Assembly (NCBI RefSeq): GCF_028769735.1
Contig: NC_088171.1
Coordinates: 66,853,216-66,917,215, forward strand
Direction of reading: 5' to 3'
Length of the DNA: 64,000 bases
DNA from: Zonotrichia leucophrys gambelii
Lineage: Eukaryota > Chordata > Aves > Passeriformes > Passerellidae
In this document: in pieces, positions 36,482-48,282 of the stretch
Layout of the letters: each line of letters begins with the position of its first letter
Numbering within the stretch: the first letter of the stretch is position 1
Translations under genes and position numbers: made by a program
The notes under the pieces: model-generated
Databases searched by the model: none
What the model was told of the DNA's origin: nothing
What the model saw: the letters and a program-made list of their open reading frames with translations, nothing else

Positions 36482-39389
36482 AAAAAATTTCTTCAAAATA
36501 ATGAAGCCACTTCTATCTGAGTTCTATAAAAACACCCATCTTTTTCCGAAACTTAGTGCTAACTGGGATGAATCTGGCTTCCTTGCTTTCTAATAGCTGG
36601 GTTTTGGTCACTGGAAGGGGGCATAGGGTGGAGAAAGTGATTTTGATTTATGTACCTGCAATCATAGGATGGAGGAAAAAAAATCTTCAACCACAATCCC
36701 CAGTTCTCAAAATGAATCATTTGCTATTTGTTATAGTTGAGTGGAGACTGATTTACCAAAGTATTTAAAAAAAAAAAAAAAACTTTTCAGAAAAATGTTA
36801 ACAAAAAATGCATGTTAAACTAATTTTCTTGCTCTCCACTACAGTAAAGAAAAAAAATTGGGAAGACATAAGATTAAGTATTAAATAATTCAGAATTCTG
36901 CCATGTTGTATATCCAAGAATTGCCCAATCCCAGTGAAAGCCTAATGTTTAAGAATTAAGTCAGGACTTTTATGGAAACAACAAGGCAAGAGAGTGGCAT
37001 GAAACCTTGAGCAGCCTCCTGCTCTAATTTGTAAAAAAATACAGACTTCTTGCATAATAAATTGTACCTCCATCACCTGGTTGTCAGTGTGCCTCTCACA
37101 CCAATATTAACAGGAAAGTACAATTTAAGAAGGAGACAAAGAGTTTGAAGCACAGAAGTGATCCTTAGTTTTACCAAAGTTGAATGCAGCACCAGAGATA
37201 AAGTCGGAATTACTTTAGACTTTTTTTGGCAGTAACACATTTATAATAAGTACTAATATTAATTAATAATTATGATTGGTTCTCTGGAAGCTCTAAAATC
37301 AGGTTCAACATTTCCTAAAGAGCAGTGGTGACTGAACCTCTCCACATTCAATGAAGAAGGCTAAGGAACTTAAGTTAGCCTTTGCCAGAGGCTAGGAGTG
37401 TGAACATGAACAGTTCTTTTCCCTCTTTAATATTCATTTATACAAGTCAAATTCTGATCCCATTTATAATAACATAAATCTGGAATGACTCCCTTGCAGT
37501 CACTGGAGTGAGTTCAGATTTACTGCAGACTCTGTAAATAAGAACAGAATTTAGCCCATACACATTTAATTATCTTGTCTAACAGATTATATCTCTTGAT
37601 GAAAGAAAAAAAAAAAAACACAACCAAACTGCCTCAGACTTGGGAATGAGCAATAAAAAAGGTAGCACTGAGCAGCTCCTGCACTAGCAGGAAGGTCCCC
37701 AGTAAAGGTAGGTAAGTACAACCTAAGGGACAAACCTATTTCTTTATGTTTTTCTGGAGATCTTAAATTCTGTCAAAAGTATATTCAGCTCTGATAAATC
37801 GTAAATATACTGTAGACTTGCTCCATTTCCTAGGTGTGTTGCTGATTGTTAGTAATTTACACTCAAGATATAGCAACGATTTGCCATTGGCTTGGGGGAA
37901 ATTGTTTTGCTGCCTATGATTTATAGCTATGATTTGCCTAAGAGTTTTATGAGGCAGTTTTTCCTGAATATGCCCTCAGTGAAAGGCCCCCAAACCGAGG
38001 CAGCTTACAGAGACCCTCAGACAGTATCTTATTTCTCCTTCACCCAAATAACAGGAGACTGCTCAAATTTTGTATTACTTTCACCCTTCTTTTCCTCTTG
38101 CTCAAAAAAAAAAAAAATAAAGCACACCATGAGGCAAGGCAATATTGACACTATATTGACTGAATGCCAGGTTTTCATGGATTTCATGATATGTAGCACA
38201 TGTCTGTCTTGGCATGATGTATCACAGCATTCTCTGTGACAGTGACATATCAGTCAATCCGGGCAAGGTATAATCCTTGATATCACTCTGGTACAAGGGA
38301 TACCTGGCTACATCTGCTTCTCGTGGGAAGGCACAAAGACCTTACAGAGCAGGAAGGTCTGATGATGGGGGAAAAGTGCCAAAATCTCATTTCTGAATAC
38401 TTGAAGCACCTGTTTAGAAGGGTCCATTTACTTTGTCAGAAATAAGCCCAAGAGGGTGTTCTGTGGTCTGTTACTGCTGAGTTACCTGACTAGGGAATAA
38501 CATATCTCATCTGATATGTTTTGAACCTAACTCACAGGAGAGGTACAAACAGCTCTCAGTATTATGTTCATTTTCTGTAAACTACTTCACTTTCTTTTTT
38601 TCTTTGTCACATATTTTCCCCAACAGTAATAATCAGTTTTTGAAAATATATATGGCCAAAACACTATCTAGATATTCACAGATGTTCTATGTTTTATTTA
38701 ATTAGCAGATTCCCTTATGGTATTGATTACTTTTTATTGCTGCTGCATTAGAACTTCTGAAATAATGGGATTCCATTATTGTGCTGGAACTTGGAAAACA
38801 CAGAACAGACTAATTTATTATAGCCTAAATGTAGTTACGTGTTAAACTTCCCAAGGTCAGCACCAGAAATGCTGAATGACCTGAATGATCCAGCAGGGAA
38901 GGAAGCATTTGCCTAACTCAGGCAGCCTCAGGAGAGAAGTTCACAAGTTGGACCATGCACCACCCTACATGGACTATTCAGCACCTTCCCAGAGTTCTGA
39001 TTTAGTTTCTGCTTGAAGCTCAGATTTCAGGTTTAAACAGAAGGAATGTTGTTTTATATATTAAAGACAAATTTCTATAACTTCAACACTACCCAGTCTT
39101 TGATCACATATCATTTCCTTAAACTTGTAAATATAAAAAACTTTGCAGGCTTAAAATACCAACTCTCCTCTTACTTCTGAGATAACAGAGACATTGTGAA
39201 CAGTGGCTAAAGCTCATTTTTCCACTTTGATCTCAGTAGCTGAACATCTCATTAGTCTTGGCGAGCAAAGCTGCATGGAAGCTTGGTGTCCAGAAGGCCA
39301 CTGGACACTCGTTTAGTTGCTGTGCAGTAAAATTATTTGCTTTTATTTACTTATTGCCATGAAGTCTAAGGGAAAGTAGACATCTAACA
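36482..39389. other. Non-coding stretch
   Basis: Poly-A runs near 36767-36782, 37605-37618 and 38104-38117. A 44-bp minus-strand splice-bounded piece near 38486-38529 has one open frame but no phase partner. No known repeat. Confidence 0.5.
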
Positions 39390-39592
39390 TTAGGCAGTAA
39401 TGCAATTTGTACTCTGCAAAACCAAAACAAACAAACACAAAAATCTCTTCTCATGACCATAGAAAAAACAGGAAAATGGAACATTCTGCACTGGTCCCGC
39501 AGAGCCATAGCTCAGGCCCACATTGCAAATACTGACTTTTCCTTTCACAGCTTTGGCAAAGTACACCACAGCAAGCTGCTGCACTTGCTCAG
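39390..39592 (-). CDS. Coding-like segment with strong acceptor, minus strand
   Basis: On the minus strand a long pyrimidine tract ending in CATCCTCAG (AG complement at 39593-39594) opens a frame that runs to a stop at 39390. Its first part reads EQVQQLAVVYFAKAVKGK, continues with VSICNVGLSYGSAGPVQN, and uses G/C-rich third positions. The end is phenylalanine- and leucine-rich and less convincing. No consensus donor is visible, so it could be a terminal exon, a pseudogene piece or chance. Entry phase 1 would match the exit of the exon-like segment at 46982-47076. I do not recognise the protein. Confidence 0.35.
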
Positions 39593-40419
39593 CTGAGGAT
39601 GGGCAGACAGTAAAAAAGGTAATTGTGGTATCTTTCAGAAGAATATTAGGGTGTAGACATAAAAGCATCAAAGCAGGTTAGATTTAGGAATACTTGTGAA
39701 TACCAAAGTTGTCTGCTAGAGATGAATGCAAGAGAAGGATGAATTTATGCTGAGACTTCATATAGGTTCAGAAATTTGGCTTCTTATATATTTGTGTGTC
39801 ACTCACTTGACTAAGTCCTATTTATATTTATTTACCCGTTTAAGGAACTACCCTTTTTCCTTAGAGGAAGTACTATGTCATTTGAAAGTAAGAATTTATT
39901 TTTCATCATGCCATCTCAATATTATAAAATGTATACTACCAATTATAACTTCACACTGTTTCTATAAATATTTGCATAACTGACAGATCAAGTGCAAACA
40001 AAGGGCTGTTGGGCCCATCAAGGTACAAAGTGCCACCTGCCTGGGTTAATCCTCATGCTTATAGCCACAAATAAAATGAGATGAGAGTATGTCCCAATAA
40101 ATATTGATGCTATCAGCTCTGAATAGCAATTATATATATTCCTCTTTAAATAATTTATAATCAGTGGTAAACCACAAGTCACCTCCAGCTACCATCCATA
40201 AAGTACAGTTTTCTACACTCGGTATGCAACAAATTCATTTTGAAGCATGTCTGAACTTTTTTGTCATGAGCATCAGACTGAATGCCTGTAATAAAAATGA
40301 CAGGTAAATAAGAATAAATGGTTTAACGTTAGCAAGAAATAGGGCTCTGCTGTTTCACCTCTGATGACAGAATCACAAGTTTAGCTCTCCCCTGAAGTTA
40401 AATGCAATGTTCTCCCACA
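39593..40419. other. Non-coding stretch
   Basis: Nothing recognisable. The plus frame 39726-39983 is AT-rich chance. Confidence 0.5.
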
Positions 40420-40580
40420 TCAAACCTTTAGCGCCTCTTTTTTTTTCCAAGATTGCAGCAGCCCAAATGTAATTTGAGCGAATTCACGAAACGCACTTTG
40501 TAAACAGATATTTATTGCCTGCAAGATAAATAGTCAAAATACATCAGATTTATTGATGCCTTGGGAATGTGGTATTATGG
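40420..40580. promoter_or_regulatory. Possible conserved non-coding element
   Basis: A high-complexity block with clustered CpGs in AT-rich DNA (ttgagcgaattcacgaaacg) next to homeodomain- or forkhead-like motifs (gtaaacagatatttattg). There are no repeats and no open frame. The regulatory role is inferred only from texture. Confidence 0.25.
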
Positions 40581-40888
40581 CAGTTTAGAAAGGAACCGTG
40601 AGCAAAATCACTGCAGGAACTGACTGTGGATCAGTCTGTGCAGAGAGAGGGAAAAACAGCACCACAGGAAACATACAGGAGACAAAATGTTTAGGATAAC
40701 ATGACTAAACCAAAGGTACTGCAGCTTTTGTAGCAAACATGTTCAACAGAAACACCTACATCAAATGCCTAGAATTTATTTAAACAAAAAGTATTTTATA
40801 CATTAAGGGAGAAATAAAGAGGAGGGAAATAATCCATTCTGCTTGTGCACTTTGGCAGGGTAAGTAGTAAGATATTTATCTTTCAGCA

Positions 40889-41084
40889 GGTGAGATTTAG
40901 AAAACAGTGAAAACTTTCTAATAGTAGGAACAGTTAAGCCTTAAAATAGACTGCTTAGAGTGATTGTGGAATCTGCAGTTGGAGGTTTTCATTGGGATGT
41001 TAGACAAATATCTGTCAAAACCAATACAGATAAACTTGATTCTACTACTTGATACTTCTCAGATTTATTTCCCATTATTCTATG
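40889..41084 (+). mobile_element. Old CR1/L3-like LINE 3'-end fragment
   Basis: Blocks aaaactttctaatagtagga, atagactgcttagagtgatt and gtggaatctgcagttggagg follow the end of a CR1-type ORF2. The corresponding family blocks are 'aactttctaactg', 'aggctgcctagagaag' and 'gtggaatctccatccttgga'. Then come the caaatatctgtc block and a terminal ccattattctatg. It is strongly diverged. Confidence 0.75.
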
Positions 41085-43256
41085 AAACATTTGCAAACTG
41101 CTTTTTTAAAATCACCATTAGAATTGTATTTTACATTTAAAATAACATATGAAAACTCTAATGCTGCAGAATGAAAACAACTTGGATTTCACTAATTTTA
41201 TTTTTTAGATTTTTAATTGCCTCTAAGACCACACAAGAAGTAGTACTCTTATTGATTAACTACATTACACTGAAATGCAGAAAGCTCTGACCTGTCTGTT
41301 GTGAAGTAGACAGCTTATGGTGTCCTAATACCACAGGGTCCATACAATGACCAAGAATTTTGGATATTAAGAGGTCCGCAACACTCCTAGCAGTGAAGCA
41401 GTGAAGGAGAGATATGCTGCTGTGTGAGTTCAATCTCGTCACTGACAGAAGATTTAGAAGAGAATTTAGAAGAGAATGTGGGCTATGTTTTGCCCATATT
41501 TATTTATTTATAGAGATATACATTGTAAACATGGGCAAAAAACACACTGTAACAACACTGCAGAAATTCCTATCCACTCACCTCACTTATACCTAACATC
41601 AGGAACTGTCCTCTCCCTGACCTGTCCAGTCCATATAAAAGCTTGCCTCAGATTTCCTTGATTCTTTCAATCTACCATACTGCATTCAGCATGTAAGTAT
41701 ACACTTATGTTGTTCATTTGTCGATTATTTTACTTTTAAAATATGGTTTAAACAGTGGTCCACATAAGGTAATGTCCTTAAGAATATTATTTACAAATGT
41801 TCACTTCAAACTAGATGTGTGCTCTTTATTCCCAGGTTGCAAAGACCTCTTATTTCAACAAGCACCCCAATAAACATTTATCTAGGTCCCATGGGTGTTT
41901 ATTACACCAGTTGCCAGTGCTTCTGAAAATGACTAAGGTTTTGCAATAGCAATATTCTATAACCCATTCTAATTTTTTTAATGAGTTTCCTAGAGCGTGG
42001 TGTCTCCTTTTGTAAATGGTAGAAGGATTAGGTATATTTTGTATCTTATGGAGCATCAACTAAACCTCAACAATCCTTACCAGTTCTATGCAAGTCCCCT
42101 TCACGTGAGCCAACAAACATGATGTGGAAGAAGCATCTCAACAGCACAACTGAGCCAGTGTGAACCAGGGCTGATTGCTATAATTATTGCAAAACCTGTT
42201 CCTACCCTGCTCACCACTAAGCTATGTGTCTTGTTAAAGCTGTGTGTCTTTTTACCAGTTATTCCTTTATCTGAAATTTTTACACAACAGTAAGAGGCAG
42301 AAAACTCTCAAGTTGCATTTTGGAAGTACACTCTACATACAAATGAAATTTGTGATGAAGAGAGGAGTCAGTTCAGTACAAACAATACTGAGCTGTTGTT
42401 TACTGCACAAAACAGGGAGATGTGAAGGGAGCACACACAGCCTAACTTTGGGCAGCACAGTCAGGCCAGTTATGAGCAGAGAGAAATAATTCACTTCATA
42501 GGACCACAAGCAGTTTCCTGCCCAAGGTGCTTTGAACTGTCCTCTGGGGTAATACATCTTTTTCTACCAATTTGAGAGGAACCCAGAGCTAATTAACTAA
42601 TGGCTTCCTACCTCAGTACGTCATATAATGGGTCTAATTTTCATTCAGATCTTTGCAGCAGGTTAGAGATTAAAAGTTATCAACAGCCACAGCTTCCTAG
42701 AAGACATTTTCATTCTTCTTTTTCTTTGTTTCTCTTTCTTTTGCTTGACTCTGAAAATCATTTCCACTCTTGTAACACCTGATGTGTGCAGGCTCCCCAG
42801 GACAGACAAATCCATGTGTAAGCAGACTGTTTGTTTTAAATGAGAAAAAAACTTTTTTGAGTCATTCCTCATAAACCAAACAGATGACATTAAAGGAAAC
42901 AGTGGATAATCTCTGTTGGTTTAAAAAGGGTAATGAACAAGTGCCAAAAAGATTTTCACTGATAATACAAACTGATTTGAAACAGGCTGACTGCACTCTG
43001 GCCTGCAGTGGTAGACTGGTTGGTGTTCACTGCAGTATACCTAATTTATGGACCATCTCCTAATGACTAGAATCTGCTTTTCACGGGAAATATATCTAGC
43101 CTACTTTATATCTATATATGCCTAAGAATCCTTTAAAAAGATGCAATTCACAGAGGCTTGTATCCACAGGGGTGGCTTAGAGAGCTCCCCCAAAGTTTTC
43201 TGCAGCTCAGGACTGTCAGATCTCACCCTGCTCAGGCAATCTCTGCAGCCCTTCAG
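41085..43256. other. Non-coding stretch
   Basis: A 12-bp unit atttagaagaga is repeated twice at 41452-41475. A strong minus-strand donor (GAG then GTGAGT) near 41581 has an open phase-0 frame before it but no convincing acceptor. A pyrimidine tract lies at 42712-42745. No known repeat. Confidence 0.5.
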
Positions 43257-43496
43257 CATTGCCTCACCAACAGTCCTTCCTGTGCACCTGGAAGGGGCTT
43301 TCCACCTGTGAGCAAAAGCTGACTCACATCATTCAGCTTTCCACAGCCAGCCTGACAAGCTCCCCAGAGCTGGAGCTTGGAGATTCAGAGCAGCAGTACA
43401 GCTTTTGTGTAATCAAACCAAAAGACAGGCAGTGTAAGGATACCCCTACAATGCTCTGCAGTCCAGGTGATCCAACCCACCAGGAAACGGGGATTT
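43257..43496 (+). other. Exon-like segment (240 bp), plus strand
   Basis: A G/C-richer island of exactly 240 bp lies between pyrimidine-rich acceptors (ctctgcagcccttcag, AG at 43255-43256) and a consensus donor (gggattt then gtaagt). One frame is open throughout, phase 1 in and phase 1 out, and includes VIKPKDRQCKDTPTMLC. No domain is recognised. The phase matches the next segment at 44233-44280. It could be a coding exon or an exon of a long non-coding RNA. Confidence 0.35.
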
Positions 43497-44232
43497 GTAA
43501 GTGATTTTTTTAAGAGTTTTTATTTTAGTTTAAAATGAGCAAACAAAACTAAGAGTCTGCAAATCCAGTGGGGGAAAACAATAATCTTGCGACACAGCCA
43601 GTCCAGCTTGAAACTGATCTCCCACTGTCGTTTGGGTTTGAGTGTTTCGGGATTTTTTAAGGACTCAAGACTCAACCCTCAACCTCCCCCTAGCCTGTCC
43701 CTTGGCTAGCCAGAACAACTGCCGAGGAACTCCAATACAGGAAAAAATCCCCGTGTGCATAAGGAATCCCTTCACAGACAAAATTTGGGAGATGGATTTC
43801 TTCATTTAAGGGAAGCCAAGACATAAATTTAATTTTTTAAATTATTTCTAGTTTCACAATGTTGTTTTAAGACCCTTTTGTTTGTTTCAGTATCAGTCAC
43901 CTTGAGGTGGAACCAGAACAGGATGCTGAAATGTCAAATGTCTGAAAAAAAACCTGTTCTTGTGGTTCTCCTGACCACACCAAATGCAAAGAGCACAAAG
44001 AGCTCATTTTCTTAAGTCTCCCAAACCCATTTCCACCCCAAAGAGCCACAGAAAAGCCTCAGATAAACATCCAGATCTTTGATTGTTTATGCAAACTGAA
44101 CACTTCACAGGTTTTTGGAGACTAGCCCATCACTAAAAGGAATAAGAAAAGCTTTCCATACCCAGAATCCAAGAGCTTTTGTCTCCTTCACGGCCATGAT
44201 CAAATACAGGTGTTTTTTCCTCTTATTTTCAG
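43497..44232. other. Interval between two exon-like segments
   Basis: About 740 bp of AT-rich sequence with no repeat recognised. It would be an intron if both plus-strand segments are real. Confidence 0.4.
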
Positions 44233-44280
44233 ATTTCATCCAGCAGACAGAAAAACAGGCAAGCACACTGTATGATTCAG
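44233..44280 (+). CDS. Candidate 48-bp coding exon, plus strand
   Basis: Excellent splice signals bound this segment: a long pyrimidine tract ending ttattttcag (AG at 44231-44232), and ttcag then gtaagc as donor from 44281. Read in phase 1-1 it gives FIQQTEKQASTLYDS, a hydrophilic helix-like peptide. A second frame is also open. The entry phase fits both the exon-like segment at 43257-43496 and the one at 2103-2179. Joined to the latter it would extend one continuous helix (inference). The small symmetric size suits a cassette exon. I do not recognise the protein. Confidence 0.42.
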
Positions 44281-44884
44281 GTAAGCTTTCTTATTAGAAT
44301 TTACAGATTACCATAAACAAAACCAAATTATCAGTGCAGGCCAAACAAGTCACACAAAGAGCCCAATGCTATAGGTCAAATTCCATTCCTGCAACAATTT
44401 TACCCAAAACAGATGTATAACTAACCTTACAAAAACATGTGAGTCCCTATTTTGGCTGCTGGTTAAGAACCTCCTGTGCAGTCTATTCCTGTCAAGGGCA
44501 GAGGTAAAATACTCCAGACAAAAAAAAAAGTGACCCTCAGAAGCATACATGCAAAACTTATTGAATGACTAATTCTCTAAGTACACATGGACAGTGAACA
44601 ATATTGATTTTAGGGATATTCAGTATTTTAAACTAATTGGCTTTCCTCTAGCGCAGCTCCCCATCCCCACTAGCCTTAAATGGAGAATGATGCAAAGATT
44701 CAAGCCCAGGATTATTTTTCCACAATGCACTAGACTTTCTAGATGACTCTCAAATACTCTCAAATCATGCACATCACTCAGAACACAGCAAAAGACACTT
44801 TAAAATTCTGATTCCTGCAAAAGCTACTCAGTATAAACCTGACATTTCAAAAACTATAAACTGGGAAGAACTATAATAGGTAAA

Positions 44885-44936
44885 ACTAAAAAAACCAAAC
44901 AAACGAACAAAGAAAAAAACAAAACAAAACAAGCGT
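44885..44936. repeat. A/C-rich (CAAA)-type tract
   Basis: aaacc, aaac and aaaac units over about 50 bp. Same type as tracts at 33655, 35785, 47110 and 48222. Confidence 0.85.
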
Positions 44937-45547
44937 GTGACTGAGTCTGTTAATGTTTTTATACCTGCACAAATAATGTTACTGTTTTATACCTCCACAA
45001 ACACATTCCCCATGGAAAGCGAAGACAGCTATTAACAGGAAATAGAAGGAGTGCAATGTACCACATGGATGCCTGTTAGCAAAGGTGCCAGATCTTGTCT
45101 CTTTCAGAAACTTATAGGGAGAAAATCCTACATCACAACTAAGACTTCTGTTTATCTCAATATTAGATAACCTGGAGTTAAGGGCTAATGTGGCTTTTAG
45201 GCAAACCAAGTTGAAAGGCAGTTGTCCCAGCTCAATATGTATTGAACTGGAGAATAAAGATCACTGAAGCACGAAAGGTATAGCATAGGACTAGCTATGA
45301 ACCTAATTACTTGAGTAATTGAATGAGAATATGCCCCACCCTAATTACAAGCAATAATATTTTTTTAAGTAAACAAACTATAAGATGTCAATATATGATA
45401 ATCAAAAATATGCAGCATAGCTCTTGGATTTTATGGGATCAATACATCTGCTTCTAGTGGCATTCTAAATTGCTTCCTTTGTATGGGCCGCTACATCATC
45501 CTTTAACAACCTCCACCTAGCCCCACTAAAGGAAAAAGAAAAGTGAA

Positions 45548-45616
45548 TTGACTGGTGCTCATGAGTCACTCTGCCAGAGTGGCACTTGGAACCCTCCTGT
45601 CCTGCCAAGGTGTGGC
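45548..45616 (+). pseudogene. Possible remnant of a sushi (CCP) domain end
   Basis: The frame reads LTGAHESLCQSG, then TWNPPVLPRCG, matching the end of a CCP module (L-x-G, Cys, G-x-W, then P-x-C). The first half of the domain is not upstream: an in-frame stop lies at 45527 and the sequence before is purine-rich with no good acceptor. It may be half of a split CCP exon that has decayed, or chance. Confidence 0.2.
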
Positions 45617-46019
45617 TTTGCTGCAAATCCAGGTACACTCAGGTGTCCCATGACACAGACTCTTCCATGGGGTTCTGTGATCTCCCAGGAAAGATCTTGC
45701 ATCACTTTTGTTAATGCTGACAGCGTAATTTCTGCTAAAGATCAGCTTTTCTTAGCTACAAATGAAATATTTTTTAAAGAAAACCTGCTTTTCCTCTGCT
45801 GGCTTTGTTCAAGGTCTGTAGCACACACAGAGCACCTTTACAGCCATGCAGCAAAACCACAGAGCTGAGACAAACCCTTGTCCAGAGCTTGGGCTGCCAG
45901 TTCAGACTGCTTTCCTTCCTTCTTCCTTCCCTCCTCATGGTTTTATGTTTACTTTATTTGTGAGTAAGGGGAGGGTTTAGCCGTGATTGGTCTGAATCTG
46001 CAAGGGTCAGAGGTTTCAG

Positions 46020-46860
46020 ATCTCCTCCTGATCGATTTGTGCGTGCCAAGTTCCATAAGGGACAAAATGTTTTATGCTTTCTCCAAGTGGCGCAAAAGCA
46101 CAAGCCCGGTTCTCTCGAGTAACAAAGATTGTTTCTGAGCAGCTTTTCCCGAGGCACCGAGTGATGTAAAGGATGATTGGCAGAGTGCGTGGCTCTGAAT
46201 AAATTAATAGCACACATATGTTCTTTTATTTTTTTTCCTCTTTTCCTTTCCCCCCCTCTCCTCCGAGAGGTTTTCGGCCCTGCTTCAGAGCGTGCACTTG
46301 CCGAGCAGCACCTGCGTTTTGCTGGCTTTTTTCAGGAGACCTGGCGGGCTGGCACTCCCACGGCGAAGGGCTAGCTTAATAAACGCTTCTGAGGCAAAAA
46401 TCCATTTTTTTGGGCTCGTTTCCGGCGCGGCGCCATCCGCACGCCCACACTGCCACCTGCCGGCACCGGCCGGGCACGGCCCGCTCCGCCCGCCAAAAAA
46501 ACAAACAAACAAATTTAAAAAATAAAACAGGAAAGTGAAGTTACCCTTGAAAGGTGGAAAGTTTCGTAGTGGTGTCCCGAAAAGAGACAGCTGGCCCTGC
46601 ACAGCTGCCGGGAGTTGTTTTTTGCTGAACGGTGAGGATTGCCCAGCCTGCTGAGGGCGTGCAGTGGAGCCGGCCCAGCGCCCCGCCTGTAGCCAGCCCT
46701 AAGAGCTCCCACAGGTCACACTGGCTTTAGCAAATAGACGGACGGCAAAGAATCATTCCCAGTTATTGCCAAACATGCTTGGAGACCGTATTGCTTTTTA
46801 AAGGCAATTATTGATCTGCAGTTGCACGGTGGCCGTCCATTTCATTCATCCCCTTCGTCA
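46020..46860. promoter_or_regulatory. CpG-island-like block, possible promoter
   Basis: The only CpG-dense part of the window. The core at about 46260-46500 has roughly twenty CpGs in about 240 bp (for example ttccggcgcggcgccatccg and caccggccgggcacggcccg), against very few elsewhere. Flanks at 46029-46160 and 46600-46850 are also CpG-enriched. In vertebrates such blocks usually mark promoters. No clear first exon with an ATG and a donor was found on either strand. An ATG on the minus strand near 46435 opens only about 21 codons. A minus-strand transcript starting here would run toward the exon candidates at 31.7, 28.2 and 26.1 kb. A (CAAA)-type run at 46494-46514 sits inside it. Confidence 0.55.
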
Positions 46861-46930
46861 CTGAGGGCTGTGTCACAAGTTCCCAGTTAAATGGAATTAG
46901 ATGATTTGGGCAATTGCCAGTTCCACATGA
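46740..46930. promoter_or_regulatory. Possible conserved non-coding element beside the CpG island
   Basis: High-complexity block containing ggcaattattgatctgcagt and cacggtggccgtccatttca, directly next to the CpG island. No open frame of note and no repeats. A proximal enhancer or promoter-flanking role is inferred only. Confidence 0.25.
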
Positions 46931-46981
46931 GTTACTTTAACTCCTCTAATGCCACACTGCCCTTCCCATGCCATGACTTAC

Positions 46982-47076
46982 TGATACTCCTGCAGAACCT
47001 ACTGGATCCTAGGTCTGAGGTGAAGTAGAGGTGCCTTCTCAAACACCAGAGGTCCAGAGGTAATTGTACCTTAGCT
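46982..47076 (-). other. Exon-like segment (95 bp), minus strand
   Basis: Bounded on the minus strand by an acceptor ending CCAAGATCCAG and a strong donor (ATCA then GTAAGTCATGG). Only one frame is open, entering with one base and leaving with one. It contains AKVQLPLDLWCLRRHLYF. No family recognised. It lies just outside the CpG island and could be a non-coding RNA exon. Confidence 0.25.
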
Positions 47077-48221
47077 CTGGATCTTGGAATAGTGATGAGC
47101 CAACCCATGAGCCAAACAAAAAAAAAAAAATTCAAAACCCAAACAAAAACAGAAAACAGAAGATCTCTCACCATCTCTTTGCCACAGTCACATTCAAGCC
47201 TTGTGCAAAGAATGGAAGAACCATAATTTACACTGATCACTTGAATTGTCACTGAAAGAAATAGCCATGGTTTGTAAAAAGTATTTCATTTTAAACGTGT
47301 TAAATGATCTTGCTTTTTGTGAGCATTTGTGTGAGGAAAGTTTCCTCCACGCAAGTGTTTACAGTAAACAAATTGGAGGCCCACTACTCCAGCTGGCAGG
47401 CAAAAAACCAGAATGGTATTCCTCAATGAGTTAAATTCTTTCTTTAAGGAAAAGGAAAAGTCTACCTTCCTTTTGGGACAAATACTACGGAATAGTACTA
47501 CATTTCTGGCCAAACATTTTTAACAAAGGAACCAGTAAAAAAAACATACATCTTAATTATCCTGACAGATCCAGTAGACCTTCAAGGCTTACAAAATATA
47601 CAACTCATTACATTTAAGATGTCAGGTGCAAAAACAGTATCAATACCATGTAATTCAGGTGGCCAATCATGCAGCCAAAGTATCTTAGCATTTCACAGGA
47701 TGACAGCAGGGACAAATCAGATAATGATCCACAGGCTAAAATGTGCCTTATGTTTATAGTTGAAGCAGCACAATGGAAAAAAAGGAAGAAAGATAAACTA
47801 GATAAAATAACCCTTTACAAAAATCTTCCCAGAAAAAAAAATGGCAGGAAAAACATTCTAAACATTCTTCAACCAGCTTTAATTATGACTTTTGTGGCTG
47901 TTCCTATGTCAGAAAGCAATGCTGGGGGTTCTCCAAATGATTTGTATCCAGGTAAAACACTTCCATCAGTAAAACGCTCACTGACCTCAGCTTATCATCT
48001 CTAGTCACATGGACACTAGAACTAGCCATGCACAAAACAGATTGCCCTTTCTGTGTCAACTCCAGGTTCTTTAGGCTCTACCCTGCATTGAGCACCTCCA
48101 GAACTGGACTTTGAGGGTAGAAAGTTGAAGAAATTTCAATTCCAACTCATTCTGAAGATCTCTGTGATTCTATTAGAATCTCTGCAGCAGTCCACCCAGC
48201 CCAGCAGTTCAATAAGTTATA
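47077..48221. other. Non-coding stretch
   Basis: Includes an A/C-rich tract at 47115-47160. The 111-codon plus frame at 47669-48004 is lysine-rich without a recognisable domain and is probably chance. Confidence 0.45.
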
Positions 48222-48262
48222 ATTAAAAACAAAAACAAAACAAACACAAAAAAACACCCTAT
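48222..48262. repeat. A/C-rich (CAAA)-type tract
   Basis: aaaac units over about 40 bp. Confidence 0.8.
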
Positions 48263-48282
48263 CTATGCCTTTTTTACTTGTC

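Larger units (their letters stand above)
44281..46019. other. Non-coding stretch with A/C tract and a sushi-like scrap
   Basis: Holds the A/C-rich tract at 44885-44936 and the short sushi-like frame at 45548-45616 (listed separately). Otherwise it is AT-rich and featureless, with a pyrimidine tract at 45911-45935. Confidence 0.5.

Noticed and set aside
41582..41650. Minus-strand phase-0 frame before a strong GTGAGT donor
   Set aside because: Phase would fit the membrane exon at 31680, but no convincing acceptor starts the segment.
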